Assembly (NCBI RefSeq): GCF_900106995.1
Contig: NZ_FNOK01000010.1
Span: 124,001 to 188,000 of the forward strand
Length of the DNA stretch: 64,000 bases
Direction: 5' to 3'
Source: Saccharopolyspora shandongensis
GTDB lineage: Bacteria > Actinomycetota > Actinomycetes > Mycobacteriales > Pseudonocardiaceae
Position numbers and translations under genes: made by a program. This document shows positions 37,601-45,327 of the stretch, one piece after another. The first letter of the stretch is position 1, and each line of letters opens with the position of its first letter. Below the pieces are notes generated by a model. That model worked only from the letters and a program-made list of their open reading frames with translations. It did no database searches and had not been told where the DNA came from.

Positions 37601-38106
37601 CGATGCTGGCCAACCGCGCCCAGCCCGGCACGGAGGACGTCGTCGGGCTGGTCGCGAACACGGCCGTGCTGCGGATGCAGGTCGGCGCGGACGCCGATCC
37701 CGTCGACCTCAGCCGCGAAGTCCAGCGGGCGTGCATCGGCGCGTACGAGAACCAGGAGGTTCCGTTCGAGGACGTCCTGACCGCACTGGCGGAGCGCTAC
37801 CCCGCGGAGCAGCGGACCGGCCCGATGTACGAGGCCATGCTCGTCGTCCAGGAGGAGACCACGGCCGTCGCACCGGACGACGGGCTCGAGTTCTCGCCCT
37901 ACCGATCCGACCGCGGCGTCCTCACCACCTCGATCGCCGCGACGAACTGCGAATTCGTCCTCGGCGTGACGCCGGACGACGGTGCGCTGGTGCTGAACCT
38001 GCGCTACAAACCGGCGATCACCGACCGGGCGGTCGCGGTCGAACTCCTCGACGACATCGCGACCGCGTTGACGGCGACCGCCCGGGCGATGGGGGAACGC
38101 GCGTGA
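31666..38106 (+). CDS. NRPS 3: TubC docking-C-A-T-C-T-C, with an A-less module
   Basis: This is a protein of about 2146 aa. Residues 1-50 are a TubC-type N-terminal docking domain (LVRRLDDLGVGLTLVDDRI). Then come C1 (HHVIADGVS near 205), an A domain (YTSGSTGRPKGV near 671), T1 (LEQGGDSMHA near 1067), C2 (HNHAILDGWS near 1273), T2 (FFEVGGSSLTAM near 1639) and C3 (HHVVCDGWS near 1833). The A pocket reads D-V-Y-S-L-A-M-V-H-(K); the last part resembles threonine codes, but the substrate is unsure. The C2-T2 module has no A domain, so T2 must be charged in trans. The protein ends with a C domain and no thioesterase. GTG 31666 with GGAGG upstream overlaps the lone carrier gene. Confidence 0.93.
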   Translation: MNAHDLVRRLDDLGVGLTLVDDRIRYRSRGAQLAPELVAEMKQHRAELVDILNRRAQLRWPPARGDADDQERRGPLSKAQQTLWATNYFLEDGTYNVCGALRLRGELDDVAFAAALEDVHRRHPSLRTVFPVALGEPVQHVLPAVATPVVFQDFSHQPPGTALDECLRECARLADRKLPLDTAPPVSMCRYRLAEDDHVFVVVLHHVIADGVSVGVLLEDLAQCYNARLDGSPVEPSAGDVDMLDYARWEQEHLRYADLGTARRYWKERLSDAAFGPLPLPPPREELREDHRGGAYTAIIDAATTAAVRRLVSESRSSSFLVVSAAISSMLSRYTGREDMVVGMPVARRDRAGLEKLVGLLLDMIPVRLELGGGPSFADLVKRTRTAVLGAMGNAVVPSEIVLDEHAARGDAAGRALFNVIVTDAGTQLPEPSFRGLEASHLEVAQVGAKYDLNFLVRDDGDTLAIDVEYDRRAVGEQDVAAMTSMVRRILAQGAANPQRRAADLAAAPFGEIGAGAVGEHADRVPGADESLVARLAAMAQTRGDAVAVSHDGATLSYRELAGLVDRIARGLRREGFGAGDVVAISLPRGIDLVAAIVGVMGSGAACLVLDDSWPQARVDRVLADADARRIIAPEPDSGSGRVTVAQLAELGAAAAPSEPVPAQATAYVIYTSGSTGRPKGVHVTHHNLLSLLGATGDAYGFGADDTWTLFHACSFDVSMYEMFGCLLHGGRLVVVPQWTTREPEAFAQLLQRERVTVLSQTPSALSVMLPAIERNPSAAEHIRYVLFAGEALDRRLVDQWYQALGDRTQLVNMYGITETTVHASWRWLRPDDAHTAESDIGGPLPGTSLHILHDNGTSVFDRCVGEIYVGGPQVSAGYLGRPRETALRFVPDPFGPIPGSRMYRSGDLARRSGTGMSYLGRRDSQVQVNGFRIELSEIEEALAGQSGVAAAAAVTTPDDGGTRIVAVVVAEDDADLSAAELIRGARAVLPRYMIPHAVAVVAELPLTNNGKLDRAAVVSAATAAITSSPRVSTPPQGPAETLLLELFREVLGDDSASTATDFLEQGGDSMHAIHLVGLARERGLAFSVRDVYEAPVLTELAARAVLRDQDATEASAEREPFSLLPAEFAGSFPDDVEDAYPMTAMQTGMIYHQEIAPGAGVYHIVLSYRVRGTMDPVAFRAAAQAVTDAHPILRTSFDLGHAHGPVQRVHTAVDVPVEFEDLANLAPADQEARIRQVVETETASSFDLARVPLFRLVVLTLSADDYQLVFAHNHAILDGWSVNVFFEDLHAQYLDRLHGGSGRPLPRPRTRFADYVALEQRALADPADADFWRERTSPEAHLIAPGRSGDPVMRQLHEDLPGTIDELRAVAAQVGVPLKALLLAAHIRVVAWLTGHDDVVTSLVFACRPEEQDSDRMLGLFLNQLPVRVELADQSWAELARQVHRGESDMMRHRWYPHASIQQEHGSRPIFDSSFNFTDYHTTRRLVRDGSLEVLDSYELESTHYAFGSNYTVDVRTHELRMILEYDASAVARSTVALAAEAHRRILSAIVADPDKACRSTALPGVVDLARLLESELGTPEPDEPARETANGGAVVPESAVDQSTPVEPGLARSARKAWTEVLGVTDFGADTSFFEVGGSSLTAMRVVSMLRAQHGQLSMGAFMENPTVNGTARALSAASNSTDDAVAPVADADPVGDGPRRYPLSRAQHQMWLLASKLPEVALFGMPGALRAEGPLDLDVLKRTLASLVRRHEALRTRIVSTDDGPEQVVEPQADLDIEVVDLSGHADPVADCEKLMAAAVREPIALDRAPLMRAIVYRIGALRHVIYLNIHHVVCDGWSLELLLGEAARTYRELAAGAGTADRPAAPGSGRLALARAEWAESPAARRQLTYWVDRLTPPWTSLAAGPSSRFAAADQATFVERLRSASCQRRLDRAAIEPVRDAARRHGLTEFMVVLTAFATALRSWSGQDDIRVATMLANRAQPGTEDVVGLVANTAVLRMQVGADADPVDLSREVQRACIGAYENQEVPFEDVLTALAERYPAEQRTGPMYEAMLVVQEETTAVAPDDGLEFSPYRSDRGVLTTSIAATNCEFVLGVTPDDGALVLNLRYKPAITDRAVAVELLDDIATALTATARAMGERA

Positions 38107-40511
38107 CACCTTGCCCGGTCCACCGCCTTCGCTACCGGCGCCTGTGGCGGCTCCCCTCGGTCCGCACGATCGGAACGACGGCGCTCGTGACGGTGGCCGC
38201 GGTTGCGCTCGGCGCCGTCGTCGCGCCGCTGTGGGCGCCGTTGGTGGTGCTCGCCGTCGGAGCGGCCGTGATCATCGCCGAAGTTCGGCGGCACCGCGCT
38301 CGCATCGCGATCGAGCTGCGGCTGGTGCGCGCTCTGGTCCGCTCGGGTGGTGGTTGCCCCGGCGACGTCGAGGTGCCGGGCCTCGGCGCCGAGGTGCGGA
38401 TGGAGGCGATGCCCAACGGCGTCACGAGGATCGAGGGGGCCTCGTTCCTGGATGCCGTGCGGGCGCTGGGTTTTGCGATGGGCTCGGATCGCGCCTTCCA
38501 CCTCGACCTGCTGCGGCGAACGGCGAAGGGGCGTCTTTCGGAGGTTTGGGGGCGCACGGCGTTGCCGGTGGACGAGCGCTACCGGCCGCTGGGACTGGCC
38601 CGGGCGGCCGAGGCGGCGACCGCGTCCCTGGAGGCACCGGAGCGAGACGTCCTGACGGCCTTCGCGGCGGGCGTCAATGCGTCGATGCGGCATCACGGCT
38701 CGCCGTTCGAGGCCCGGTTCCTCTCGTACCGGCCGGAGCCGTGGACGGCAGCGGACAGCGTGTTGATCGCGTTGTTCCTGTTCCATTCGCTGTCCTGGAA
38801 CGAGCAGCCGAAGCGCGCCGATGCCGTGATCCGGCGGGTGTTCCCGGACGACGTCGCCGATTTCTTCCTGCCGGGTGCGGGGCGGGAGCCGTCCATCCCG
38901 GAAGGCCTGGGGCGCCTGCGCGCGCCCGAGCCGGTTCCCGACGTCGTCGCGCTCGACGGGGCGGTGCCCGGATCCAACTGCTGGGTCCGGGGCGGCCCCG
39001 ATGCGCGGCACCCGCTCCTGGCCTGCGACCTCCACTTGCCGCTGACCATGCCGAACCTGCTGTACGAGGTGGATCTGCGCTGGCCGGGGCAGCGAGTGCG
39101 CGGCCTGGCGGCGCCCGGTCTGCCGGTGGTGCTGACCGGGCGCAACGAGCACGTCGCGTGGGGAGTGACGAACCTCAGCGCCGACGTCCTCGACCTGGTC
39201 CCGGCCGCCGACGCCGACGGCTCGGCCGGCACGACCACCGGAACCGAACGGATCCGAGTCCGGGGCCGTGCGGATGCGCAACTCGACGTCACCCGCGTCG
39301 GCACCATGCCCGTGTCCCGGAATCCCTTGCTGGGCGAGAAAATCGCCATCCGGTGGACCGGTCATGATCTCCGCAGCTGCGACCTGAAGTTCCAGCGGCT
39401 GGCCCAGGCATCCAGCGTCGCGGAGAGCATCGAGCTGCTCGAACAGGCGCAGGGCATCGCGCTCAACGTGCTCGTCGCGGACGATTCGGGACGCATGGCG
39501 CACCTGGCGACCGGGCTGCTTCCACGGCGACCGGCCGATCGCCGCGGCGCCGCGGACGGGTACCTCACCGGAGCGCAGCGGCCACGCCTGGTCGATCCGC
39601 CATCGGGGATCCTGGTTTCGGCGAACGACGCGGCGCTGACCGAGCGCACCTTCCAGATCGGCTACGACCTCGACCCCGGCCACCGCGCCCGCCGGTTGCG
39701 GCGACTGCTGGCCGAGGCCGCGGACCCCGATCCGGCCGCCATGCGCGCGATGCAGCACGACACGGCCGCCGAGTTGTACCTGCCGTACCGCGATCTCGCG
39801 GTGTCGGCGCTCGCCGGCCGCGGCGACCGCGTCGCAGACCTGCTCGCGTCCTGGGACGGCCGGGCCGATGCCGCTTCCCAGGCGTTCGGCGTCCTCGTGC
39901 GGCTGCGCGAGATCATCGCCCAGCAGGTCCTCGGCGCTTACCTGGCGGTGTGCCGGGAACACGACCCGGACTTCCGGTACCCGTTCCGCGCGGCCGATGG
40001 GCCGTTGCTCGCCATCCTCCAAGCCGAGGACCCGTCGCTGCTACCGCCCGGGGAGGAAGCCGGCGGCTGGGCGGGTTTCGTCGCGCGCTGCGTGGATCGA
40101 GCCGTGGCCGAACTCGGGGGAGCAGCGGGCCTGCCGACTTGGGGCGAACTCAACTCGGTGGGCCTGGACCATCCGCTAGCGGGGCTTGCTCCGTGGGCAG
40201 GCCCGCTGCTCGGGGTCGCGGCGCGACCGCAATCCGGGGCGCTGCACAGCGTTCGGACGTGCGTTCCGGGATTCGCCGCGGTCGGTCGCGCCGTTTTGTC
40301 GCCCGGGGCGGGCGGTTTCGCGGAATTCGAGCTACCCGGCGGACAGTCGGGCCACCCGTTGCGCGCGCAGTTCGACGACCGCCACCGCGAATGGTCGAGC
40401 ACCGGTTCGCGCGCCGCCCCCGCGATGCGCGGCGGATGTGCATTCGTGTTGCGGCCGGCCGGATCGCCGAGTTCCGCAGAGCCAGTGGACGTGGGAGGCC
40501 GCGATGAGTGA
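38103..40511 (+). CDS. Membrane-anchored penicillin acylase family hydrolase (PvdQ-like role)
   Basis: This 802-aa Ntn hydrolase belongs to the S45 penicillin acylase family. Two hydrophobic segments lie at about 20-60, before any catalytic part, so it should be membrane-anchored. Autocleavage would fall before Ser291 in VPGSNCWVRGG, giving an alpha part of 290 residues and a beta chain of about 512 residues whose N-terminal Ser is the nucleophile. Further family residues include GRNEHVAWGVTN and the Asn in LVSANDAAL. Such enzymes cut amides and remove fatty acyl chains from peptides, as PvdQ does in pyoverdine maturation. Its GTG overlaps the NRPS 3 stop by 4 bp, tying it to the FAAL-started peptide. 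It may remove the acyl group after export, which could also protect the producer. Confidence 0.88.
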   Translation: MTPCPVHRLRYRRLWRLPSVRTIGTTALVTVAAVALGAVVAPLWAPLVVLAVGAAVIIAEVRRHRARIAIELRLVRALVRSGGGCPGDVEVPGLGAEVRMEAMPNGVTRIEGASFLDAVRALGFAMGSDRAFHLDLLRRTAKGRLSEVWGRTALPVDERYRPLGLARAAEAATASLEAPERDVLTAFAAGVNASMRHHGSPFEARFLSYRPEPWTAADSVLIALFLFHSLSWNEQPKRADAVIRRVFPDDVADFFLPGAGREPSIPEGLGRLRAPEPVPDVVALDGAVPGSNCWVRGGPDARHPLLACDLHLPLTMPNLLYEVDLRWPGQRVRGLAAPGLPVVLTGRNEHVAWGVTNLSADVLDLVPAADADGSAGTTTGTERIRVRGRADAQLDVTRVGTMPVSRNPLLGEKIAIRWTGHDLRSCDLKFQRLAQASSVAESIELLEQAQGIALNVLVADDSGRMAHLATGLLPRRPADRRGAADGYLTGAQRPRLVDPPSGILVSANDAALTERTFQIGYDLDPGHRARRLRRLLAEAADPDPAAMRAMQHDTAAELYLPYRDLAVSALAGRGDRVADLLASWDGRADAASQAFGVLVRLREIIAQQVLGAYLAVCREHDPDFRYPFRAADGPLLAILQAEDPSLLPPGEEAGGWAGFVARCVDRAVAELGGAAGLPTWGELNSVGLDHPLAGLAPWAGPLLGVAARPQSGALHSVRTCVPGFAAVGRAVLSPGAGGFAEFELPGGQSGHPLRAQFDDRHREWSSTGSRAAPAMRGGCAFVLRPAGSPSSAEPVDVGGRDE

Positions 40512-41298
40512 ACCGCAGACAACGACCCGACCGGCCCTCGTCCGCATCGGAGCGCGGACGTCGCCGCGGCTCCGGCTGCTGTGCGTGCCGTACGCGGGTG
40601 CCGGAACGGCCGCGTACCGGACTTTTCCCCAGGCGCTGCCGCCGTGGGTGGAGGTGTGGGCGATCCGGCTGCCGGCTCGCGAAAGCCGGCTGGCCGAGCC
40701 GCCACTGGCCGACATCCGGTCGGTGGTGGACGTCTTGGTCGAGGAGTTGGCCGGGGACGAGGCGTTCGGCCCGGCGCCGGAAGGGCGCGCGCCGTTGCCC
40801 TACGCCCTGCTCGGGCACAGCATGGGCGCCCTCGTCTGCTTCGAGCTCGCCCGGGCGCTGCGCCGGCACGAATTGCCCCAGCCCGCCCACCTCTTCGTCT
40901 CCGGTCGTCGCGCACCGAACATCCCCGACGAGCTGCCGGCCATCCACCGGCTGCCGGAGGCGCAGTTCCTCGCCGAAGTCCGGCGGCTGGGCGGCATTCC
41001 GGATTCGGTGCTGGCCGAGCCCGGGCTGATCGACCTGATCGCCCCGGCGCTGCGTGCGGACTTCGCGGTCTGCGAGACCTACCGGCACACCGAAGAACCG
41101 CCGTTGCCCTACGGCATTTCGGCCTTCGGCGGGCGGTCCGACCCCACGACCACGCCGGAGCAGCTCGCCCGGTGGAGCGAGGAGGCCGACGGCCCGTTCA
41201 CCATGCGGCTCTACCCCGGTGACCACTTCTTCATCCACGCCCACCACCGGCAGATCCTGACCGAGATCTGCCGGGACATCGACCCCGGGCAGCCCTGA
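40504..41298 (+). CDS. Type II thioesterase (Ser nucleophile)
   Basis: This 264-aa alpha/beta hydrolase has the classic type II thioesterase pattern: LCVPYAGAGTAAY at the N-terminus, the nucleophile Ser106 in LLGHSMGALVCF, and the late His in YPGDHFFIH. Such enzymes hydrolyse wrong acyl groups from NRPS carriers. It overlaps the acylase stop by 8 bp. It is the only one of the three thioesterase-fold proteins in the window with the normal Ser, so it is likely the proofreading enzyme, and possibly the releasing enzyme because no type I thioesterase domain is present. Confidence 0.9.
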   Translation: MSEPQTTTRPALVRIGARTSPRLRLLCVPYAGAGTAAYRTFPQALPPWVEVWAIRLPARESRLAEPPLADIRSVVDVLVEELAGDEAFGPAPEGRAPLPYALLGHSMGALVCFELARALRRHELPQPAHLFVSGRRAPNIPDELPAIHRLPEAQFLAEVRRLGGIPDSVLAEPGLIDLIAPALRADFAVCETYRHTEEPPLPYGISAFGGRSDPTTTPEQLARWSEEADGPFTMRLYPGDHFFIHAHHRQILTEICRDIDPGQP

Positions 41299-41345
41299 TC
41301 CGCGCCCCGGAAGCCGCTGAAGACGGAGACATCGAGGAGATCACC

Positions 41346-42155
41346 ATGCCGGATCCCGGATCATGGCTGCTGAGGCCGCCGCCCGAGGACGCGCAGACCC
41401 TGCTGTTCGGCTTCCCGTACGCCGGCGGTGGCGCCTCCCTGTACCGGCAATGGCCGAATCAGATCGGGGACGCCTGGTTCGGCGCGCTCCAGCCGCCGGG
41501 CCGGGAGCACCGCTTCCGGGAACCACCTGTGCGCACCCACGCCGAGTTCACCGAGTCGCTGGTGGAGTACCTGGCCCGCTTCGCCGACCGCGAGTTCGCC
41601 TTCTTCGGCCACTGCGGCGGCGTACCGCTGGCGCTGTCCACCACGCTGGCGCTGCAGGATCGCGGAATGCCGCTGCCCGCACGGATTTTCGCGTCGGGTT
41701 GGGGCCCACCGCACGAGCGGCTGTACGGCAGGCTCAACTTCGTCGACCTGGCCACCGCCGACCTCGGCGCAGAGGTCAGCGCGTTGTTCGACAAGCTCGG
41801 AGTGCCGGTGCGCGAAGACTTCGTCGAGGTGGCCGCCCAGGTCCTGCGCGTCGACTTGGAGCTGCACCGGCCCCACCTGCACGACGCGACGCGCTTCCTG
41901 CCGGCACCGGTGACGGTGCTCGGCTGGACCGACGACGACGTCGTCCCGCCTGCGGAGGTGTGCCGCGGCTGGGAGGAAGTCGCCGAGACCCGCTACGAGG
42001 TCCTCGACGGCGAGCACTTCGCGTTCACCCGCTGCCCGCCGCCCCTCGTCGACCTGCTGACGCGTGACATGACCGACGTGCGACCGCCTCCGTCGACGCG
42101 TGCCGATGCCGTACCGAACAACCCACTCGAAACGACGCCGGAGGTAATCCCATGA
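41346..42155 (+). CDS. TE-fold protein with Cys nucleophile, candidate aminoacyl shuttle 1
   Basis: This 269-aa protein of the type II thioesterase fold has Cys in place of Ser at the nucleophile elbow (Cys90 in FFGHCGGVPLAL; the codon at 41613 is TGC). The acid (GWTDDDVV) and His (DGEHFAF) are kept. In SyrC and CmaE the same Cys change marks aminoacyltransferases that move an amino acid from one carrier to another. Its stop overlaps the start of the second A-T didomain gene by 4 bp (ATGA), which fits moving that unit's amino acid to another carrier. A plain hydrolase role cannot be excluded. Confidence 0.82.
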   Translation: MPDPGSWLLRPPPEDAQTLLFGFPYAGGGASLYRQWPNQIGDAWFGALQPPGREHRFREPPVRTHAEFTESLVEYLARFADREFAFFGHCGGVPLALSTTLALQDRGMPLPARIFASGWGPPHERLYGRLNFVDLATADLGAEVSALFDKLGVPVREDFVEVAAQVLRVDLELHRPHLHDATRFLPAPVTVLGWTDDDVVPPAEVCRGWEEVAETRYEVLDGEHFAFTRCPPPLVDLLTRDMTDVRPPPSTRADAVPNNPLETTPEVIP

Positions 42156-43954
42156 GCTCATCCGACGGATCGCCGCAACTCGGCCCGACCATTCACGAAC
42201 TGGTGGAGGGCTGGGCGGCCGCTACGCCGTCCGCGCCCGCGGTGCGGGACGCCGACGACACGATGACCTACCGCGAGCTCAACGAACGAGCCGACCGGTT
42301 GGCCACCGTGCTGCGGGGCAGCGGGGTAGGGCTGGAGAGCCGGGTCGGCGTCGCGATTCCTCGTTCGGCGGAGGCGATCGTGGCATTCCTCGGCGTGTTG
42401 AAGGCGGGCTGCGGCTATGTGCCGCTGGACCCCGAATACCCGGCGGAGCGCCTCGACTTCATCCTCGCCGACTCCGGCGTCGAGGCGCTGGTCACCGTTT
42501 CTTCGGTCGAACTCGCGCACCCCGAAGGAGTGCCGGTGATCGTCCTGGACGGCGACGAGCCGGCCCCGGCGTCGGCCCCGGCTCCGGTGCCGGTGACCGC
42601 GCAGCAGTGCGCGTACGTCATCTACACCTCCGGCTCGACCGGCACCCCGAAGGGCGTGGTGGTCGAGCACCGCAACGTGGTCGCGCTGGTGAGCAACGAC
42701 GACCGGCTGGCCGTCGGCCAGGGCGAGACGGTGGCGCACTTCGCGCCGACGGCCTTCGACGCATCGGTCTTCGAGATCTGGGGCGCGCTGTGCCGCGGTG
42801 CGCAGGTCGCGATCCTGCCCGGGGCACAGGTGTCCATTGAGGAACTCGGGCGCCAGCTGCGTGAACTGCAACCGGACTGGTTGTTCCTCACCACGGGGCT
42901 GTTCCACCTGCTGGCCGACTTCGACCTGACCGCCCTGAAACCGGTCGGGCGCCTGCTGACCGGCGGCGACGTGCTCAACCCGGACCACGTGGCGGCGGCC
43001 GCCGCCACGACGTCGGTGTACGCCGCCTACGGGCCGACCGAGACCACCGTCTTCACCACGCTGCACTCGCCGTCGCCGGGCCTGCAGGGCAGCCGGGTAC
43101 CGCTCGGACGCGGCCTGGACGGCGTGGGGGTGTACGTCCTCGACGAACGGCTCGAACAGGTCCCGCACGGCGAGATCGGCGAGCTGTACATCGGGGGCAG
43201 CGGGCTTTCCCGCGGCTACCACGACAGGCCCGGGCTGACCGCCGAACGCTTCCTGCCCGATCCGTTCGCCCACGTACCCGGGGCGCGCATGTACCGCACC
43301 GGCGACCTCGGTCGGGCACTGCCCGACGGCGAGCTGGAATTCCACGGGCGCATCGACCGGCAGGTGAAGGTGCGCGGATTCCGCATCGAGCTGGGCGAGA
43401 TCGAGAACGTCTTGCTGAGCGCACCGGACGTGTCGGCCGCGGCGGTGGTGGCGGTTCCGGGGCTGGACGGCGACAAGCGGCTTGCCGCGTACGTCTCGTC
43501 GGGCGCAGATCTCGCCGTTTCCGAGCTGCGCGCCTGGACCGCCGCCCGGTTGCCGGGCCACGCCGTCCCGGCCACCTTCATCGTCCTGGATTCGCTGCCG
43601 CTGGACGCCAACGGGAAGCTGGATCGCCGATCGCTGCCCGCGGCTTGGGCCAGCCGGGCCGCCGTGGAGGGACTTCCGCCGTACGTGGCGCCCGGCAGCG
43701 AGATCGAACGGATCATCGCCACCGCTTGGGCCGAGGCCCTGGAGCTCGACGAGGTCGGGGCGCGGGACGACTTCTTCGCCCTGGGCGGGGATTCGCTGCG
43801 CAGCGTCGCCGTGCTCGAACGGCTCCGCGCGATCGGGGTCGGGTTCACCGCCGCCCAGTTCTTCAGCCATCCGACGGTGGTCGAGTTGGCGGCCCAGTAC
43901 GAAGCCGACGCCACCCCGTCCGACGCGGCGAGCACCGCCGCGTCGACTTCCTGA
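42152..43954 (+). CDS. Free-standing NRPS A-T didomain (loading unit 2)
   Basis: This 600-aa protein has an adenylation domain (about 1-500) and a carrier (about 520-590). A3 is YTSGSTGTPKGVV, A5 AAYGPTETTV, A7 YRTGDLG, A8 GRIDRQVKVRGFRIELGEIE, and the A10 Lys is in ANGKLDR. The carrier Ser is in FFALGGDSLRSVA near 546. The pocket reads D-A-F-F-L-G-A-V-F-(K), closest to codes for branched aliphatic residues such as Val or Ile. There is no C domain. It lies between a Cys-type shuttle gene and three P450 genes, so its amino acid is probably oxidised on a carrier before it enters the peptide. Confidence 0.9.
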   Translation: MSSSDGSPQLGPTIHELVEGWAAATPSAPAVRDADDTMTYRELNERADRLATVLRGSGVGLESRVGVAIPRSAEAIVAFLGVLKAGCGYVPLDPEYPAERLDFILADSGVEALVTVSSVELAHPEGVPVIVLDGDEPAPASAPAPVPVTAQQCAYVIYTSGSTGTPKGVVVEHRNVVALVSNDDRLAVGQGETVAHFAPTAFDASVFEIWGALCRGAQVAILPGAQVSIEELGRQLRELQPDWLFLTTGLFHLLADFDLTALKPVGRLLTGGDVLNPDHVAAAAATTSVYAAYGPTETTVFTTLHSPSPGLQGSRVPLGRGLDGVGVYVLDERLEQVPHGEIGELYIGGSGLSRGYHDRPGLTAERFLPDPFAHVPGARMYRTGDLGRALPDGELEFHGRIDRQVKVRGFRIELGEIENVLLSAPDVSAAAVVAVPGLDGDKRLAAYVSSGADLAVSELRAWTAARLPGHAVPATFIVLDSLPLDANGKLDRRSLPAAWASRAAVEGLPPYVAPGSEIERIIATAWAEALELDEVGARDDFFALGGDSLRSVAVLERLRAIGVGFTAAQFFSHPTVVELAAQYEADATPSDAASTAASTS

Positions 43955-44035
43955 TGCCGACGGCCCCGCCGCGAGACGGGGCCCGAGGTTCCGCACCGCC
44001 ACGTAAGCCATTTCGAACCAGTCCTTGGGGACCAC

Positions 44036-45274
44036 ATGCGCATCACCGCACCCGATTCCGCCGAGTCCGTTCCGCTCGACGAGATCGACCTGTACGCCCC
44101 CGAGCGTTACCGCGACGGCAGCCAGCACGCGGCCTGGCAGACCCTTCGCCGCCAGGCACCGGTCTGGTGGCACGAACGGCCCGGCCAGCCGGGTTTCTGG
44201 TCGGTGACGAGGTACGCGGACTGCGAACGCGTCCTCAAGGAGCACCGCACGTTCAGCTCGGCATCGGGCACGGTGCTCGGCTCGATCGAAACCGGTGACC
44301 CCGCGGGCGGGCGGACCATCTCGCTGATGGATCCACCCGAGCACACCGGGCTGCGCACCGCGTCGATGCGGTCGTTCAGCCACTCGGTCCTGCGCGGGCG
44401 GACCGACCGGATCCAGGAGCAGGTGCGCCGCCTGGTGCAACCGTGCCTCGACGGCGAGCAGGACTTCGCCCACCTGATGCGCAGGTTGCCGATGGCGATC
44501 ACCGGAGAACTGATCGGCATCCCGGAGGAGCACTGGGATCCGATCGCGTTCTGGACCGCGGCCGGGATCTCACCGGAGGATCCCGCGTTCGCCGTCGGGC
44601 CCACCACGGCGCACACGCTGCGCCGCGCCCACCACGAGCTGTTCGCGCGGTTCTCCGAGCTGATCGCGCACCGCCGCCGCCACCCGGGCACAGATCTGAT
44701 CAGCGCGCTGCTGGAGCTGCGGCCCGACGGGCGGCGGATGGAAGACGGCGACGTGCTGCTCAACTGCTACAGCTTCATGGCCGGCGCCAACTCCACCACG
44801 CCGCACGTCGCCGGCCAGACGCTGCTCGCGCTGATCGAGCACCCGTCGTGGTGGGAGTGGCTGCGCGAGGATCCGGAGCGGACAACGGCGGTGGTGGAGG
44901 AAGGTGTGCGGTGGACCGCCACACCGCACCACCTGGTCCGCCGCGCGTTGCGGGACACCGAGATCAGCGGCGTCCGGATCTCCGCCGGCGACTGGGTCTG
45001 CGCCTGGGTCGGCTCGGCGCATCGCGACGAGGCGGTGTTCGACGACCCCTACCGCCTGGATCCGCAGCGCCCGCCCAACCAGCACATCGGGTTCGGCATC
45101 GGCCCGCACTACTGCATCGGCGCGCCGCTGTCGCGGATCGCGTTGCGGGCCTTGTTCGAAGAGCTCGTCTCGAAGTTCGAACAGATCGAGTTGGCCGGCC
45201 CCGTCACGCACCTGACGTCGAACTGGGTCAACGGGCTGTCGTCCATGCCGGTGCTCGGAAAACCGCGGCGGTGA
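44036..45274 (+). CDS. Cytochrome P450, first of a paralogous trio
   Basis: This 412-aa P450 has the I-helix YSFMAGANSTTPHV, ExxR in EEGVRW, and the haem loop HIGFGIGPHYCIGAPLS. Its N-terminus (EIDLYAPERYRDGSQHAAW) and the NCYSF stretch before the I-helix are shared with the next P450, and more weakly with the third, showing common descent by duplication. It follows loading unit 2 by 81 bp and GGGGACC precedes the ATG. The likely substrate is a carrier-bound amino acid. Electrons may come from the three-iron ferredoxin at 49049. Confidence 0.9.
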   Translation: MRITAPDSAESVPLDEIDLYAPERYRDGSQHAAWQTLRRQAPVWWHERPGQPGFWSVTRYADCERVLKEHRTFSSASGTVLGSIETGDPAGGRTISLMDPPEHTGLRTASMRSFSHSVLRGRTDRIQEQVRRLVQPCLDGEQDFAHLMRRLPMAITGELIGIPEEHWDPIAFWTAAGISPEDPAFAVGPTTAHTLRRAHHELFARFSELIAHRRRHPGTDLISALLELRPDGRRMEDGDVLLNCYSFMAGANSTTPHVAGQTLLALIEHPSWWEWLREDPERTTAVVEEGVRWTATPHHLVRRALRDTEISGVRISAGDWVCAWVGSAHRDEAVFDDPYRLDPQRPPNQHIGFGIGPHYCIGAPLSRIALRALFEELVSKFEQIELAGPVTHLTSNWVNGLSSMPVLGKPRR

Positions 45275-45327
45275 CTGATGGAGAACGCAAGTGACCTGAT
45301 TCCCGACATCGACACGGAGGTACGTCG

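Noticed and set aside
34633-38109. Minus-strand open frame of about 1160 codons opposite NRPS 3
   Set aside because: The plus strand encodes intact NRPS motifs here. The antisense frame shows only composition effects.
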